A stretch of 64,000 bases of DNA. Source: Sphingomonadaceae bacterium. Its GTDB lineage: Bacteria > Pseudomonadota > Alphaproteobacteria > Sphingomonadales > Sphingomonadaceae. The notes beneath the pieces are model-generated. The model did no database searches. It was not told where the DNA came from and worked only from the letters and a program-made list of their open reading frames with translations. How positions within the stretch are numbered: position 1 is the stretch's first letter; each line of letters starts with the position of its first letter. Where the stretch lies: assembly GCA_021300355.1 (NCBI GenBank), contig JAJTEF010000024.1, positions 1 to 64,000 of the forward strand, in the 5' to 3' direction. This document shows, piece by piece, positions 20,288 to 30,526 of this stretch. Position numbers and translations under genes: made by a program.

Positions 20288-21214
20288 CCTTCGACGCTGC
20301 GCTTCTCGACCGTTTTAACGGCGCGGTAAATGCGCTGCATGTCCCGGCGGGTGCGCGCATATTGTGTGCGGTATCCGGCGGGCCCGACAGCCTGGCACTG
20401 CTGATATTGTTGCACAAAACCATGCCCGATCGCGTTGTCGCGGCGACCGTCGATCATGGGTTAAGGCCAGAATCTGCCGACGAAGCATTATATGTGCAGC
20501 GCATGTGCAAAGACATGCATGTGCCGCATGTTATTTTATCGCCTACCGAAAAAATCAGCGGAAATATTCAATCATCCGCCCGACATGCAAGATACACTTT
20601 GTTGGCGCAGGCGGCAGAGCAGCATGATTGTGCGTACATCGCCACCGCCCACCATGCCGATGATCAGCTTGAAACCGTTTTGATGCGCCTTGCGCGCGGC
20701 AGCGGCGTTGACGGGCTATCGGCCATCCGGTCGACAAATGGGCATATACTGCGCCCCTTATTGGGGTTCACGAAAGACGAATTGATTTCCATTTGCGCGG
20801 CCGCTGGGCTTAATCCAGTGGCGGACCCCAGCAACGCAAATACCGACTTTGAACGGGTCGCGATGCGCAATTGGCTGGCGAACACACAGCATCCCATTCG
20901 CGCCGTCCGTGCCGGACGTACCGCCAGCGCACTGGCAGATGCCTCAGAAGCGCTGAATTGGATGACTGAAACACTCACGCAAGAAAGGGTGCAGCGCGAT
21001 ACGGCCACCATCATGTGCGATGCGCGCGATGTCCCGCGCGAGATACAGCGCCGCCTGTTGATCCATTGCCTGCAAATGCTGTGCCCCGCGCGGCGATGCC
21101 ATTGACCGCCTGCTTTCCGAACTTTCGGACGGGCGCACAGCCACCATGGGTGCTGTCAAATGCGAAGGCGGCGCCAATTGGCGGTTTACCATGGCACCGC
21201 CGCGGCGAAACTAA
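20278..21214 (+). pseudogene. tilS: tRNA(Ile)-lysidine synthase TilS, apparent frameshift near 21084-21096
   Basis: CAVSGGPDSLALL PP-loop, VDHGLRPES; ORF stops at 21105 (LCPARRCH*), while the shifted frame continues GDAIDRLLSELSDGRTATMGAVKCEGGANWRFTMAPPRRN* to 21214. Confidence 0.8.
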
Positions 21215-21324
21215 GTTTACGCCGACCCGAATTTTGCCAATCCCTATATTGTCATTCACATAATCGCGCCTACATTGCACCAGTATCTCCGCGTATTTGG
21301 CGCGGGGCTGAAATCAAGGCAGTG

Positions 21325-23194
21325 ATGATGAACGACGAGCAGGAACCAAAGAGCAACCCGATGCTGCGGAATATGGCCATCTGGTCAGCCATCATTGTGG
21401 CGCTTCTGGTCGTCGCCTCCATTTTCAACGGCTCATCTACACCGGCCAACGGTATCACCTATTCGTCCTTCCGCGACAAGGTTGAGGCCGGCGAAGTCAA
21501 ATCTGTGGCCGTCGCGCCGGATCGTATCAGCGGCAAAATGCAGAATGACGAAACGTTCGTCACGGTTCCGCTGCCCAACGACTCCAGCCTCCCGTCCTTG
21601 CTGATTGAAAAAGGCGTGGTGGTTGAAGCGAAGGCCGAAGAGCAACCCAGCCTGCTGTTAATCCTCGTATATCAGGCACTTCCCTTCCTGCTGATCGGCA
21701 AAGCTGCTGACCGAAAAGCATGGTAAGGTCACGTTTGAAGATGTTGCCGGCATTGACGAAGCGCGTGAAGAGCTTCAGGAAATCGTCGAATTTTTGAAGG
21801 ACCCGCAGAAGTTCAGCCGTCTGGGTGGCAAGATTCCCAAGGGCGCATTGCTCGTGGGTTCGCCGGGCACCGGTAAGACTTTGCTGGCACGCGCTATTGC
21901 GGGTGAGGCAGGCGTTCCATTCTTTTCCATTTCGGGTTCTGACTTCGTTGAAATGTTCGTTGGCGTCGGCGCGAGCCGTGTGCGCGACATGTTTGAACAG
22001 GCAAAGAAAAACGCGCCGTGCATCGTCTTCATCGACGAAATCGATGCCGTAGGCCGCAGCCGTGGCGCTGGCCTTGGCAACCAAAATGACGAGCGCGAAC
22101 AGACGCTCAACCAGCTTCTGGTCGAAATGGATGGTTTTGAAGCGAATGAAGGCATCATCATCGTTGCCGCAACAAACCGCCCCGACGTGCTTGACCCTGC
22201 CCTGCTGCGTCCCGGTCGTTTCGACAGACAAGTCGTGGTGCCGCGTCCTGATATTGATGGCCGCGTAAAGATCCTCGACGTCCATATGAAGAAAGTGCCC
22301 TTGGCACCTGATGTCGATGGCCGTGTCATTGCACGCGGTACGCCCGGTTTCTCCGGCGCGGACCTTGCAAACCTCGTCAACGAAGCTGCCCTGTTGGCGG
22401 CACGCCGTGGCAAGCGCTTGGTGGCCATGCGCGAATTTGAGGACGCGAAAGACAAGGTGATGATGGGCACCGAGCGCAAGTCCATGGTCATGACCGAAGA
22501 CGAAAAGAAAATGACCGCTTATCACGAAGCCGGACATGCGATTGTGTCGATCCATGAAGCGGCTTCGGATCCAATCCATAAAGCGACCATCATTCCGCGC
22601 GGTCGCGCGCTGGGTATGGTCATGCGCCTGCCCGAACGTGATAATTACAGCTATCATCGCGACAAAATGCACGCCAACCTGTCAGTATCAATGGGTGGCC
22701 GTGTGGCGGAAGAACTGATCTTCGGCTACGACAAAGTCAGCTCCGGCGCCTCAAGCGATATTCAATATGCGACGAGCCTTGCGCGGGACATGGTGACCCA
22801 ATGGGGCATGTCCGACGAAATGGGCCCGCTGCAATATGAAGAGCGGCAGGAAGGTTATCTTGGCTATGGCATGTCGCAGCGTTCGACTATGTCGGACGAG
22901 ACAGCACGCAAGATCGATGCTGAAATTCGCAAGCTGGTTGAAGGTGGCCATAAGCGCGCGACCGACCTTTTGAAAAAGCACGACAAGCAGCTCCATCTTT
23001 TGGCAAACGCATTGCTGGAATTCGAAACGCTGTCCGGTGATGAGATCAAGCAACTGCTTGAAACCGGCAAGTTCGAACGCGACGATGGCAAAATTGCGCA
23101 ACCATCGTCCATCCCGACAGTGGGCACGGCTATTCCAAAGGCAGGTCGTCGCAAATCATCACCAGTTGGTGACGTAACGCCACAAGGCGTCTGA
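21325..23194 (+). pseudogene. ftsH: ATP-dependent zinc metalloprotease FtsH, frameshift plus deletion near 21697
   Basis: MMNDEQEPKSNPMLRN...[11 protein letters not shown] then frame change to [26 protein letters not shown]...GSPGTGKT...HEAGHA. TM2 and Gly-rich linker absent. Confidence 0.85.
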
Positions 23195-23259
23195 TTTTCA
23201 TCTTTGCAAGATAACCTCAACGCTCTAGTCCGGTTGACGAGAGAGTTGAGGTCGCAAAT

Positions 23260-23619
23260 ATGAAATTCGCTGTGCTTATTGCCAGCGGTGCGCTGCTGTG
23301 TGCCGTTCCCGCCCAAGCCATGGATGCGGAAACATTTTATGTGAAGGCGCTCGCCCTCAAGAAAAAGGGCATGGGCGCGGTATTCTCAAAAGAGATAAAG
23401 CCGATGGCACGGCTGTTTCAAGCCGCCGCGGCTTCTGTCAAAGCAGAAAATGAACAAGCGCATGCTGTGGGCAAGCCGTTGTTTTGCGCGCCCAAAAAAT
23501 ACCGTCTGACCGCTGAGCAATTTCTGGAGGGTTTCGCGAGCATTCCCCAAGAACGCAGGCGCATTCAAACAGTCCGGGATGCCTGGCGCGAGATCGTCAT
23601 CCGCCGTTTTCCATGTTAG
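23260..23619 (+). CDS. Secreted protein of unknown function (possible Rap1a/Tai-like)
   Basis: Signal peptide ...AVPAQA; 119 aa ending ...VRDAWREIVIRRFPC. Confidence 0.6.
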   Translation: MKFAVLIASGALLCAVPAQAMDAETFYVKALALKKKGMGAVFSKEIKPMARLFQAAAASVKAENEQAHAVGKPLFCAPKKYRLTAEQFLEGFASIPQERRRIQTVRDAWREIVIRRFPC

Positions 23620-23682
23620 GTCGAACCTACATAACGCCTATTTCATCACGAGGCTTCATCCGTGCGGGAATGCCAAAAGAAA

Positions 23683-23703
23683 AGGCCCGGACAAGCCGGG
23701 CCT
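23683..23703 (-). terminator. Rho-independent terminator downstream of rpoZ
   Basis: aggcccgg-acaag-ccgggcct perfect 8-bp stem; T-rich run follows on minus strand. Confidence 0.75.
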
Positions 23704-23728
23704 CATTCTTCAACATATGTGCGCTATA

Positions 23729-24073
23729 TTACCGGTCGTAATCGCGCTGCATGCCTGCGCCACGTGCGGGAGCAGCGGCCGTGAGGCGAAGTGCTTCTGC
23801 CGAAAGGCTGATCGAGCCGACTGCATCGGCTTCTTCATCTTCGTCCACCTGAACCTTCTGAAGCGATTGCACGAGGCCTTCTTTCAGCTGGGCTGGGCGA
23901 ACGGTTTCTTCAGCGATTTCGCGCAAAGCCACAACGGGGTTTTTATCGCGATCACGATCAACAGTCAGTTCAGCACCACCAGAGATTTCACGCGCGCGTT
24001 CGGCGGCGAGTAATACGAGGTCAAACCGGTTGGTGACCTTGTCGATGCAATCTTCAACAGTAACGCGTGCCAT
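23729..24073 (-). CDS. rpoZ: DNA-directed RNA polymerase subunit omega
   Basis: [33 protein letters not shown]...[13 protein letters not shown]. Confidence 0.95.
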   Translation of the reverse strand: MARVTVEDCIDKVTNRFDLVLLAAERAREISGGAELTVDRDRDKNPVVALREIAEETVRPAQLKEGLVQSLQKVQVDEDEEADAVGSISLSAEALRLTAAAPARGAGMQRDYDR

Positions 24074-24192
24074 CTTGGCTCCTGATTCTTCGGAATTTCG
24101 GGAAGTTGCTCGCGCCTAAAGACAACCAGCGAAAATGTCAATGAAAAGGGCAGGCAGCTTGCCGTAGCCTGCGCAAAGCGGTAACTTGGGCT

Positions 24193-25374
24193 ATGGCAAC
24201 ACAATCAGGCACCCCGGGGTTTCCCGGAAAGCAGTTTCAGGTTGCTGGCCATCAGCTCCATCTGGTGCATGCCCCGAACGACAGGCTTGATGCGGTGTTG
24301 CGCCTGATCGCGGTGGCGGAAAAATCCATTCAGATGTTTTTCTATATGTTTGCCGACGATTCGGTTGGACGCGACGTGCGGAGTGCGTTGATCGATGCGG
24401 CAAACCGCGGTGTGCAGGTGCAGCTGATCATCGACAGCTTTGGTTCTGCCGCGATTAGCGACCGTTTCTTTGACGAACTGACCGATGCGGGCGGGAGATA
24501 TCATTGCTTCAGCACCCGCAAGGGCTTGGGCTATATCATCCGCAACCACCAAAAAATCCTCATAGCCGATGGCACGCACGCGCTGGTGGGCGGATTCAAC
24601 ATTACCGATCAATATTTCGGGCGCGCAGGCGATGATGATTGGGAAGATTTGGGCATCGTTATAACCGGTCCGGAAGTGCCGCGTCTGGCGCGCTATTTTG
24701 ACGAAATGGCGGGTGCATCGGTCGACGGAAAGGTGCGTTATCGTAAAATCCGTTCGATTATCCAGCATTGGCAACCGGGCATAGGCGAAATCCAATGGCT
24801 GTTGGGCGGACCAACAAATCGGATCTCGCCATGGGCGCTTACGTTCAAACGGTCTCTGCAGGTCGGAAAAAGGTTCGACATTGCGTCGGCCTATTTTTCC
24901 CCGTCGCAAACGATATTGCGCCGATTGGCGAAGGTATCAAAGCGGAACAAAGGATCGCGCCTCGTCTTGGCGGGCAAAACCGACAATGGGGCCACCATTC
25001 CTGCGGCACGGTTGCTCTACCGTTACCTGCTGCGGCGCCGAACGAAGATTTACGAATTTCAGCCGCGCCGCCTGCACATGAAGCTGATGGTCATTGATGA
25101 TGCGGTGTATATTGGCTCGGCCAATCTCGACGTCCGCAGCATGTTCATCAATCTTGAGATCATGGTCCGGATCAAGGATGATGCGCTTGCGCTGTATATG
25201 CGCACATTGATCGATGGGCTGGTTGCGCAGTCCGAAGAACAAACGCCCGTGTTGTTAAAAACGCGCGACAATATTTGGAGCCGGTTCAAGGGTTGGTTTG
25301 CATATTTCCTCGTGAATTCAGTGGACTACACCATCGGTCGGCGGATTAAGTTCAGCCTGCTGCGCAACCGGTAA
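24193..25374 (+). CDS. Phospholipase D-like / cardiolipin synthase family protein
   Basis: Two HxK PLD motifs: NHQKILIADGTHALVGGFN and HMKLMVIDDAVYIGSANLD. Confidence 0.9.
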   Translation: MATQSGTPGFPGKQFQVAGHQLHLVHAPNDRLDAVLRLIAVAEKSIQMFFYMFADDSVGRDVRSALIDAANRGVQVQLIIDSFGSAAISDRFFDELTDAGGRYHCFSTRKGLGYIIRNHQKILIADGTHALVGGFNITDQYFGRAGDDDWEDLGIVITGPEVPRLARYFDEMAGASVDGKVRYRKIRSIIQHWQPGIGEIQWLLGGPTNRISPWALTFKRSLQVGKRFDIASAYFSPSQTILRRLAKVSKRNKGSRLVLAGKTDNGATIPAARLLYRYLLRRRTKIYEFQPRRLHMKLMVIDDAVYIGSANLDVRSMFINLEIMVRIKDDALALYMRTLIDGLVAQSEEQTPVLLKTRDNIWSRFKGWFAYFLVNSVDYTIGRRIKFSLLRNR

Positions 25375-25518
25375 TAACGCTTTCCAGCCCCAGAAAGGGC
25401 AACAATTGTTTCGAGCCTATGTCCGTCACGATTGCACTGCGTTTATCCAAACGCATTAAGCAATAATCTGTTCCGCCACGCTTGCATTGTCTGACATATC
25501 GGTCCTAATGCCGCAGCT

Positions 25519-25842
25519 ATGGCAAAGCTTCCCCGGGGAACAATTTCAGTGATTTTCGTGGCGCAGCGGACCGATGCTGATGCAGTGGGCTATGCCCGCG
25601 CAGCCGCGATGATGGAAACGCTGGCTGTGCAACAAAAGGGGTATATCGCCATGGATTCAGTGCGGGGGTCAGACGGGCTTGGCATAACCGTCAGCTATTG
25701 GACTGATGAAGCCAGCGCAAAAGCATGGCGCGATCACCCCGAACACATGGCTGTGCGCGATGCGGGACGCGATCTTTGGTACAGTGATTACAGCCTGCAT
25801 GTCGCAGAAGTCACGCGCAGCTATGATTGGGAAAGACCATGA
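25519..25842 (+). CDS. Antibiotic biosynthesis monooxygenase (ABM)-like protein
   Basis: YWTDEASAKAWRDHPEHMAVRDAGRDLWYSDYSLHVAEV. Confidence 0.82.
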   Translation: MAKLPRGTISVIFVAQRTDADAVGYARAAAMMETLAVQQKGYIAMDSVRGSDGLGITVSYWTDEASAKAWRDHPEHMAVRDAGRDLWYSDYSLHVAEVTRSYDWERP

Positions 25843-27143
25843 GTACAGTTCAGGCCATACCCAACAGCCGCGTCGTCGTGCTGTTCCTCGTCATGCTCGT
25901 GGCCGCCGCGGGCAATACGGCGATGCAGTCGGCATTGCCGGCCATCGCAAGCGAACTGGATATGCCCGACGTGTTGGTCAGCCTCGCGTTTAGCTGGTCT
26001 GCACTTTTATGGGTCATCACGGCACCCAAATGGGCGCGCTTGTCCGACCGGCGGGGCCGCAAGCAATTGATGAGTGTTGGCATCATTGGCTTCATCTCAT
26101 CGATGGGCCTTTGCGGATTGGTCTTGTGGCTTGGTCTCGCCGGCCTGATCGGCCCAATCGTTACATTCATACTCTTTGCCATCTTCCGCAGCCTTTATGG
26201 CGGTTTTGGTTCTGCAGCCCCGCCCGCAGTTCAGGCTTATGTTGCCGCACGAACCGAACGCGCGGAGCGGACGAAGGCATTGTCGATGCTTGCATCGTCA
26301 TTCGGCGTGGGCACCGTCATAGGCCCGGCGACAGCGCATTATTTGTTGTTCCCGCCCTTTGGCCTTGCCGGACCGTTGATCATGTTTGCGATATTTGGCG
26401 TCGCTGTCCTGATCGCTTTGCATATGCTGTTGCCGAACGACACGCCGCGCTTTGCCGCGCGTGGCTCGGTTGCTGCCTATCCCAATTCTGCGTCCATGAA
26501 CGCGCTCGATACCGAAGACGTCGATGGCGAAGCACTGGGCTCATTACCCGATGAAGAAGTTCGCTTGCCATGGCGCGATGAAAGAATGGCGTCGTGGCTT
26601 ATTGCGGGCCTCATTGGCGGGCACGCGCAGGCAATCATCCTTGGCGTCGTCGGTTTCCTCGTCCGCGATCGCCTTGGGCTGCATGATCGCCCTTGGGAAG
26701 CGGTACAGGCCAGTGGCTCAGTCATGCTGATAGGCGCGATGGCGACGTTATTGGCGCAATGGGGCTTGATCCCGATCTTGTCGCTCGCCGCGCGCAGTTC
26801 CGTGCTTTGTGGTTCGATACTGGCGCTGATTGGCACCATATTAACCGGCGTTAGCCACGATTTTTACGGCATCAGCACAGGCTTTGCGATTGCGTCTTTG
26901 GGCTTTGGGCTGTTCCGGCCGGGCTTTACCGCAGGTGCCTCATTGGCTGTCAGGCGGCACGAGCAAGGCGACGTTGCTGGTAAAATCGCATCGATCAATG
27001 GCGCAGCCTATATTTTCGCGCCAGCAGTCGGCGTCGCCCTGTTGAACTGGTGGGAGCCAGCAACCTTCATCCTCATCTCTGCCTCATTGGTTTTTCTGAT
27101 CATTTGGGGCAGGCGGGCGTTGATTGTTCCCGACGAAGCTTAA
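25839..27143 (+). CDS. MFS transporter
   Basis: About 12 hydrophobic segments; WARLSDRRGRKQLM motif A. Start placed at the internal ATG (MSTVQA). Confidence 0.87.
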   Translation: MSTVQAIPNSRVVVLFLVMLVAAAGNTAMQSALPAIASELDMPDVLVSLAFSWSALLWVITAPKWARLSDRRGRKQLMSVGIIGFISSMGLCGLVLWLGLAGLIGPIVTFILFAIFRSLYGGFGSAAPPAVQAYVAARTERAERTKALSMLASSFGVGTVIGPATAHYLLFPPFGLAGPLIMFAIFGVAVLIALHMLLPNDTPRFAARGSVAAYPNSASMNALDTEDVDGEALGSLPDEEVRLPWRDERMASWLIAGLIGGHAQAIILGVVGFLVRDRLGLHDRPWEAVQASGSVMLIGAMATLLAQWGLIPILSLAARSSVLCGSILALIGTILTGVSHDFYGISTGFAIASLGFGLFRPGFTAGASLAVRRHEQGDVAGKIASINGAAYIFAPAVGVALLNWWEPATFILISASLVFLIIWGRRALIVPDEA

Positions 27144-27310
27144 GGCGCATGCCGCCAGTCGCTCCAAAAATTGCGACGAACGCCCGCAGATTTTACGCAA
27201 AAAAAAAGGGCCGACCGGAGCCGACCCTGAAAAAGTCTTTAGGAGAGGATGCCTGTAAGGCTTGTCCCCTATCGCGATATTTCATTTTTTGTGCAAGTGC
27301 GAACAGTACA

Positions 27311-27339
27311 ATAGCAGTTGCATATCATGCAACTGCTAT
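27311..27339. promoter_or_regulatory. Perfect 13+13 bp inverted repeat, candidate LysR operator containing T-N11-A
   Basis: atagcagttgcat-atc-atgcaactgctat, 88 bp upstream of the LysR ATG; core TGCATATCATGCA. Confidence 0.65.
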
Positions 27340-27426
27340 CTATAAGATTATTAGGAATCCTGCGGCATTTTTACGATCGCAGAATAAAAATATTTTTGTT
27401 GCAGTGCGACAAAACGGGGAGATCAT

Positions 27427-28302
27427 ATGCGCAGATTGCCACCATTACGGTCATTGGAAGCCTTTTTGCGCGTTGCCAAATTGGGTTCGGCCAAAGCCGC
27501 GGCCAGTGAACTGGCGCTGTCACCTCCCGCCTTAAGCCGCCGCATAAAAGCACTTGAAGATTTTATCGGCAAATCGCTGTTTGACCGCCGCGCTCAAGCC
27601 ATGGTCATTAACGCCGATGGCGAAACCTTGCTGGCTGCTGTTGAGCCGGCGATGGACGCGATGGCCGAAGCTGTTGAAGAGCTTGCTGGCCGTGGCGGCG
27701 AATATCGCCTGCGCCTCGGCTTGCTTCCGCTTTTCGGTTCACAGCGCCTTATCCCGCGCCTCCCCGAATTGCGCAAAGCTTTCCCGAAATTGCATATCGA
27801 CGTCGATACCTCTGGCCATGCGGAAAATCTGCTGGGCGATATCATCGATGCCGCGATTATCATCGCTGCTGAGGTTGACCCAAAACTCTACAGCGTTCGT
27901 CTCGATCGTAACCTTGTCTATGCAATCGCGTCGGAAAAGTGGGCCAAAGAAAATAATGTGCAAAAGCCCGAAGACTTGGCCAAGCATACGGTCATGGTCC
28001 ATAGCGATATGCCCATGATATTTGATGCCTGGCGTCAGGCCATGGGCGTGCCCCGTTTAAAGCCAGCGGCCATTGATAGCCTGGACAGCGGCCCGCTGAT
28101 ACTTGAAGCAGCCGCCAATGGACTGGGCGTCGCGATTATGCATGGAAGCCATTTTTCGGACGCGCGTGATCCACGCCTGACGCGTCTTTTCGATACAGAG
28201 GTTGAAAGCCCCTATAGCTACTGGTTCGTGTGCCGCCCGCGCGCGCTAAAGCAGCGCGCCGTCAAGATTTTCCACGACTGGCTGTTAAAGTCGGGCGTAT
28301 AA
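27427..28302 (+). CDS. LysR family transcriptional regulator (GcvA-like)
   Basis: LRSLEAFLRVAKLGSAKAAASELALSPPALSRRIKALEDFIGKSLFDRR. Confidence 0.92.
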   Translation: MRRLPPLRSLEAFLRVAKLGSAKAAASELALSPPALSRRIKALEDFIGKSLFDRRAQAMVINADGETLLAAVEPAMDAMAEAVEELAGRGGEYRLRLGLLPLFGSQRLIPRLPELRKAFPKLHIDVDTSGHAENLLGDIIDAAIIIAAEVDPKLYSVRLDRNLVYAIASEKWAKENNVQKPEDLAKHTVMVHSDMPMIFDAWRQAMGVPRLKPAAIDSLDSGPLILEAAANGLGVAIMHGSHFSDARDPRLTRLFDTEVESPYSYWFVCRPRALKQRAVKIFHDWLLKSGV

Positions 28303-28353
28303 AATTAGGTAGCGCGAACACTTGACCCATCGCCCGCGCGCCGTCATTGCAGT

Positions 28354-28596
28354 GTGATGACTGACGACGTTGCTGAACTGAATTTCGAACAGGCGCTGCG
28401 CGCGCTTGAGGATATCGTCCACAAGCTGGAAAGCGGTGAAGCGCCGCTTGATGAATCCATTGCACTTTATGAACGCGGCAACACGCTGCGGGCGCTGTGC
28501 CAGCAACGGCTTGATATGGCGAAGGCCCGGATTGAAGCGATTACGCTTGGCCCTGATGGTGCGCCAACGGGCACCACATCGTTCGACGCGGGATGA
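28354..28596 (+). CDS. xseB: Exodeoxyribonuclease VII small subunit
   Basis: LNFEQALRALEDIVHKLESGEAPLDESIALYERGNTLRALCQQRLDMAKARIE. Confidence 0.95.
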   Translation: MMTDDVAELNFEQALRALEDIVHKLESGEAPLDESIALYERGNTLRALCQQRLDMAKARIEAITLGPDGAPTGTTSFDAG

Positions 28597-29507
28597 ATGT
28601 GATGTCGGAGCTATCGACATCTTCACTGCTTCAAGATGCGCTGGGTAGTATTGCAGCAGACGTTGACCAAGAATTCGACACGCTGCTGACATTACCCGGC
28701 GACGCACGCGACCGTTTATATGCAGCCATGCGGCACGCAACGATTGGCGGCGGCAAGCGTCTTCGTCCGTTGCTGGTGACGGCCACCGCAGCGTTGTTCC
28801 ATGTCGACCGGAAAACAGCTTTGCGCGTGGGTACGGCGGTTGAGGCCATTCACGTCTATTCGCTAGTGCATGACGATCTACCCTGCATGGATGATGATGA
28901 TTTGCGCCGTGGCAAGCCCACCGTGCATCGCGCATTTGACGAAGCAACGGCGGTTTTGGCCGGTGACTCGCTGCATGCACTTGCGTTTGAAATCTTGGCC
29001 AATCCAGCTACCCATAGCGACCCATTTGTGCGTGGTGAGCTGGTGTCGACGTTGGCGCTGGCCAGTGGCCCTGAAGGCATGGCTGGTGGCCAGATGATGG
29101 ACATTGAGGCGGAGAACGCAGCGTTCGATTTGCAGACTGTCATGCGGCTGCAGGCGTTGAAAACCGGCGCGCTTATTGCCGCAAGCGTCGAAATGGGCGC
29201 CATTTTGGGCCATATCCCACCCGAAGGCCGCACGCATTTGCGCGGCTATGCCCGCGACATTGGCCTCGCCTTTCAAATTGCCGATGACATTTTGGATGTC
29301 GAGGGCGACCCCGAATTGGCTGGCAAGGCACTTCAGAAAGATGCCGAGGCAGGCAAGGGCACATTTGTGTCGCTGATGGGCCTTGATCGCGCCAAGCAAC
29401 AGGCCGAAATGCTGGTCCAGCAAGCCAATGATTATCTATCGAGCTATGGCGCAGAGGCAGATTTGTTGCGCGCTATTGCAAATTATATCACGGAAAGAGA
29501 TCGCTGA
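28593..29507 (+). CDS. ispA: Polyprenyl (farnesyl) diphosphate synthase
   Basis: GGKRLRPLL, YSLVHDDLPCMDDDDLRRGKPTVH, second DDILD; downstream of xseB. Confidence 0.92.
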   Translation: MNVMSELSTSSLLQDALGSIAADVDQEFDTLLTLPGDARDRLYAAMRHATIGGGKRLRPLLVTATAALFHVDRKTALRVGTAVEAIHVYSLVHDDLPCMDDDDLRRGKPTVHRAFDEATAVLAGDSLHALAFEILANPATHSDPFVRGELVSTLALASGPEGMAGGQMMDIEAENAAFDLQTVMRLQALKTGALIAASVEMGAILGHIPPEGRTHLRGYARDIGLAFQIADDILDVEGDPELAGKALQKDAEAGKGTFVSLMGLDRAKQQAEMLVQQANDYLSSYGAEADLLRAIANYITERDR

Positions 29508-30016
29508 TGACCCATCGGATTGGCGTATATCCCGGAACCTTTGACCCCATCACCTTGGGCCATATGGACATCATCCGGCGCGGCGCAAAGCTTGTCGATG
29601 AACTCATCATTGGCGTGACCACCAACGCGTCAAAATCGCCGATGTTCGCGGATGAAGAGCGTATCGCGATGGTCGAGCGCGAAGTGGCGACAATCGGCGC
29701 AGATCATATCCGCGTCGTCGGGTTCAATTCATTGCTGATGGACTTTGCCGAAGCACAAGGCGCCAGCACGGTCATTCGCGGCATTCGCGGCGTCACCGAT
29801 TTCGAATATGAATATCAACTCACGGGCATGAACCGCCAGTTGAATGACCGCGTAGAGACGCTGTTCCTGATGGCCGATGTCTCGCTTCAGCCCATCGCCT
29901 CTCGGTTGGTGAAGGAAATCGCGATATATGGTGGCGAAATTGGCAAGTTTGTGACGCCCACAATCCGCGACGAAGTTGTCGCGCGCGTTCAATTATTGGG
30001 CAGCAAGGCAAGCTAA
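29507..30016 (+). CDS. coaD: Pantetheine-phosphate adenylyltransferase
   Basis: MTHRIGVYPGTFDPITLGHMDIIRRGAKL. Confidence 0.95.
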   Translation: MTHRIGVYPGTFDPITLGHMDIIRRGAKLVDELIIGVTTNASKSPMFADEERIAMVEREVATIGADHIRVVGFNSLLMDFAEAQGASTVIRGIRGVTDFEYEYQLTGMNRQLNDRVETLFLMADVSLQPIASRLVKEIAIYGGEIGKFVTPTIRDEVVARVQLLGSKAS

Positions 30017-30031
30017 TTACGCGCCCGCGCG

Positions 30032-30526
30032 TTACTTCGCCTTACGCCGCTTGCGTTCCGTAGGCGCCGGTAGCTCAAGATATTCCTCCGGCACATATAT
30101 CGCATAAGTTGCCAAGCGGATCTCGTGCACGAATTGAAACAGGCAAGCCGACAACAGCGCCAGTGCCAGCATGAATACCGCTACGGCGATCCATGCTGCA
30201 GAAATATTCGTGAGCCCCATCACAAACAGCACCACGATCATGATACACACCGAAATCGCGGACAAAACCGCGCACAATATCGATCTTCCCACCACACGCA
30301 TCCGCTTTTCAATGATGCGCAGTTCGGTGACGACCCGTTCATGCGCCGTCCCGTCGGTCTGGGCATATTGCCGCTGCAGGTCGCGTGACCGGTCAACAAT
30401 CCGCGACAGTCGGCCCGTCAGGACATTGAGCAGGCTGCCCACCGCAACGAGCAAAAATGCCGGTGTCAGTGCCGTTTGCAGAACGGAAATGACCGCCGCC
30501 AGATCCGGGCCAAATTTACCGTCCAT
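30032..30526 (-). CDS. DUF2721 family membrane protein
   Basis: LTPAFLLVAVGSLLNVLTGRLSRIVDRSRDL plus three hydrophobic segments. Confidence 0.75.
   Translation of the reverse strand: MDGKFGPDLAAVISVLQTALTPAFLLVAVGSLLNVLTGRLSRIVDRSRDLQRQYAQTDGTAHERVVTELRIIEKRMRVVGRSILCAVLSAISVCIMIVVLFVMGLTNISAAWIAVAVFMLALALLSACLFQFVHEIRLATYAIYVPEEYLELPAPTERKRRKAK

Noticed and set aside
21560-22672. 370-aa minus-strand ORF
   Set aside because: Antisense to ftsH; no motifs.
27200-27240. Possible terminator after the MFS gene (aaaaaaaagggccgaccggagccgaccctgaaaaagtcttt)
   Set aside because: The repeats gccgacc...gccgacc are direct rather than inverted; the hairpin has several mismatches, so it was not called.
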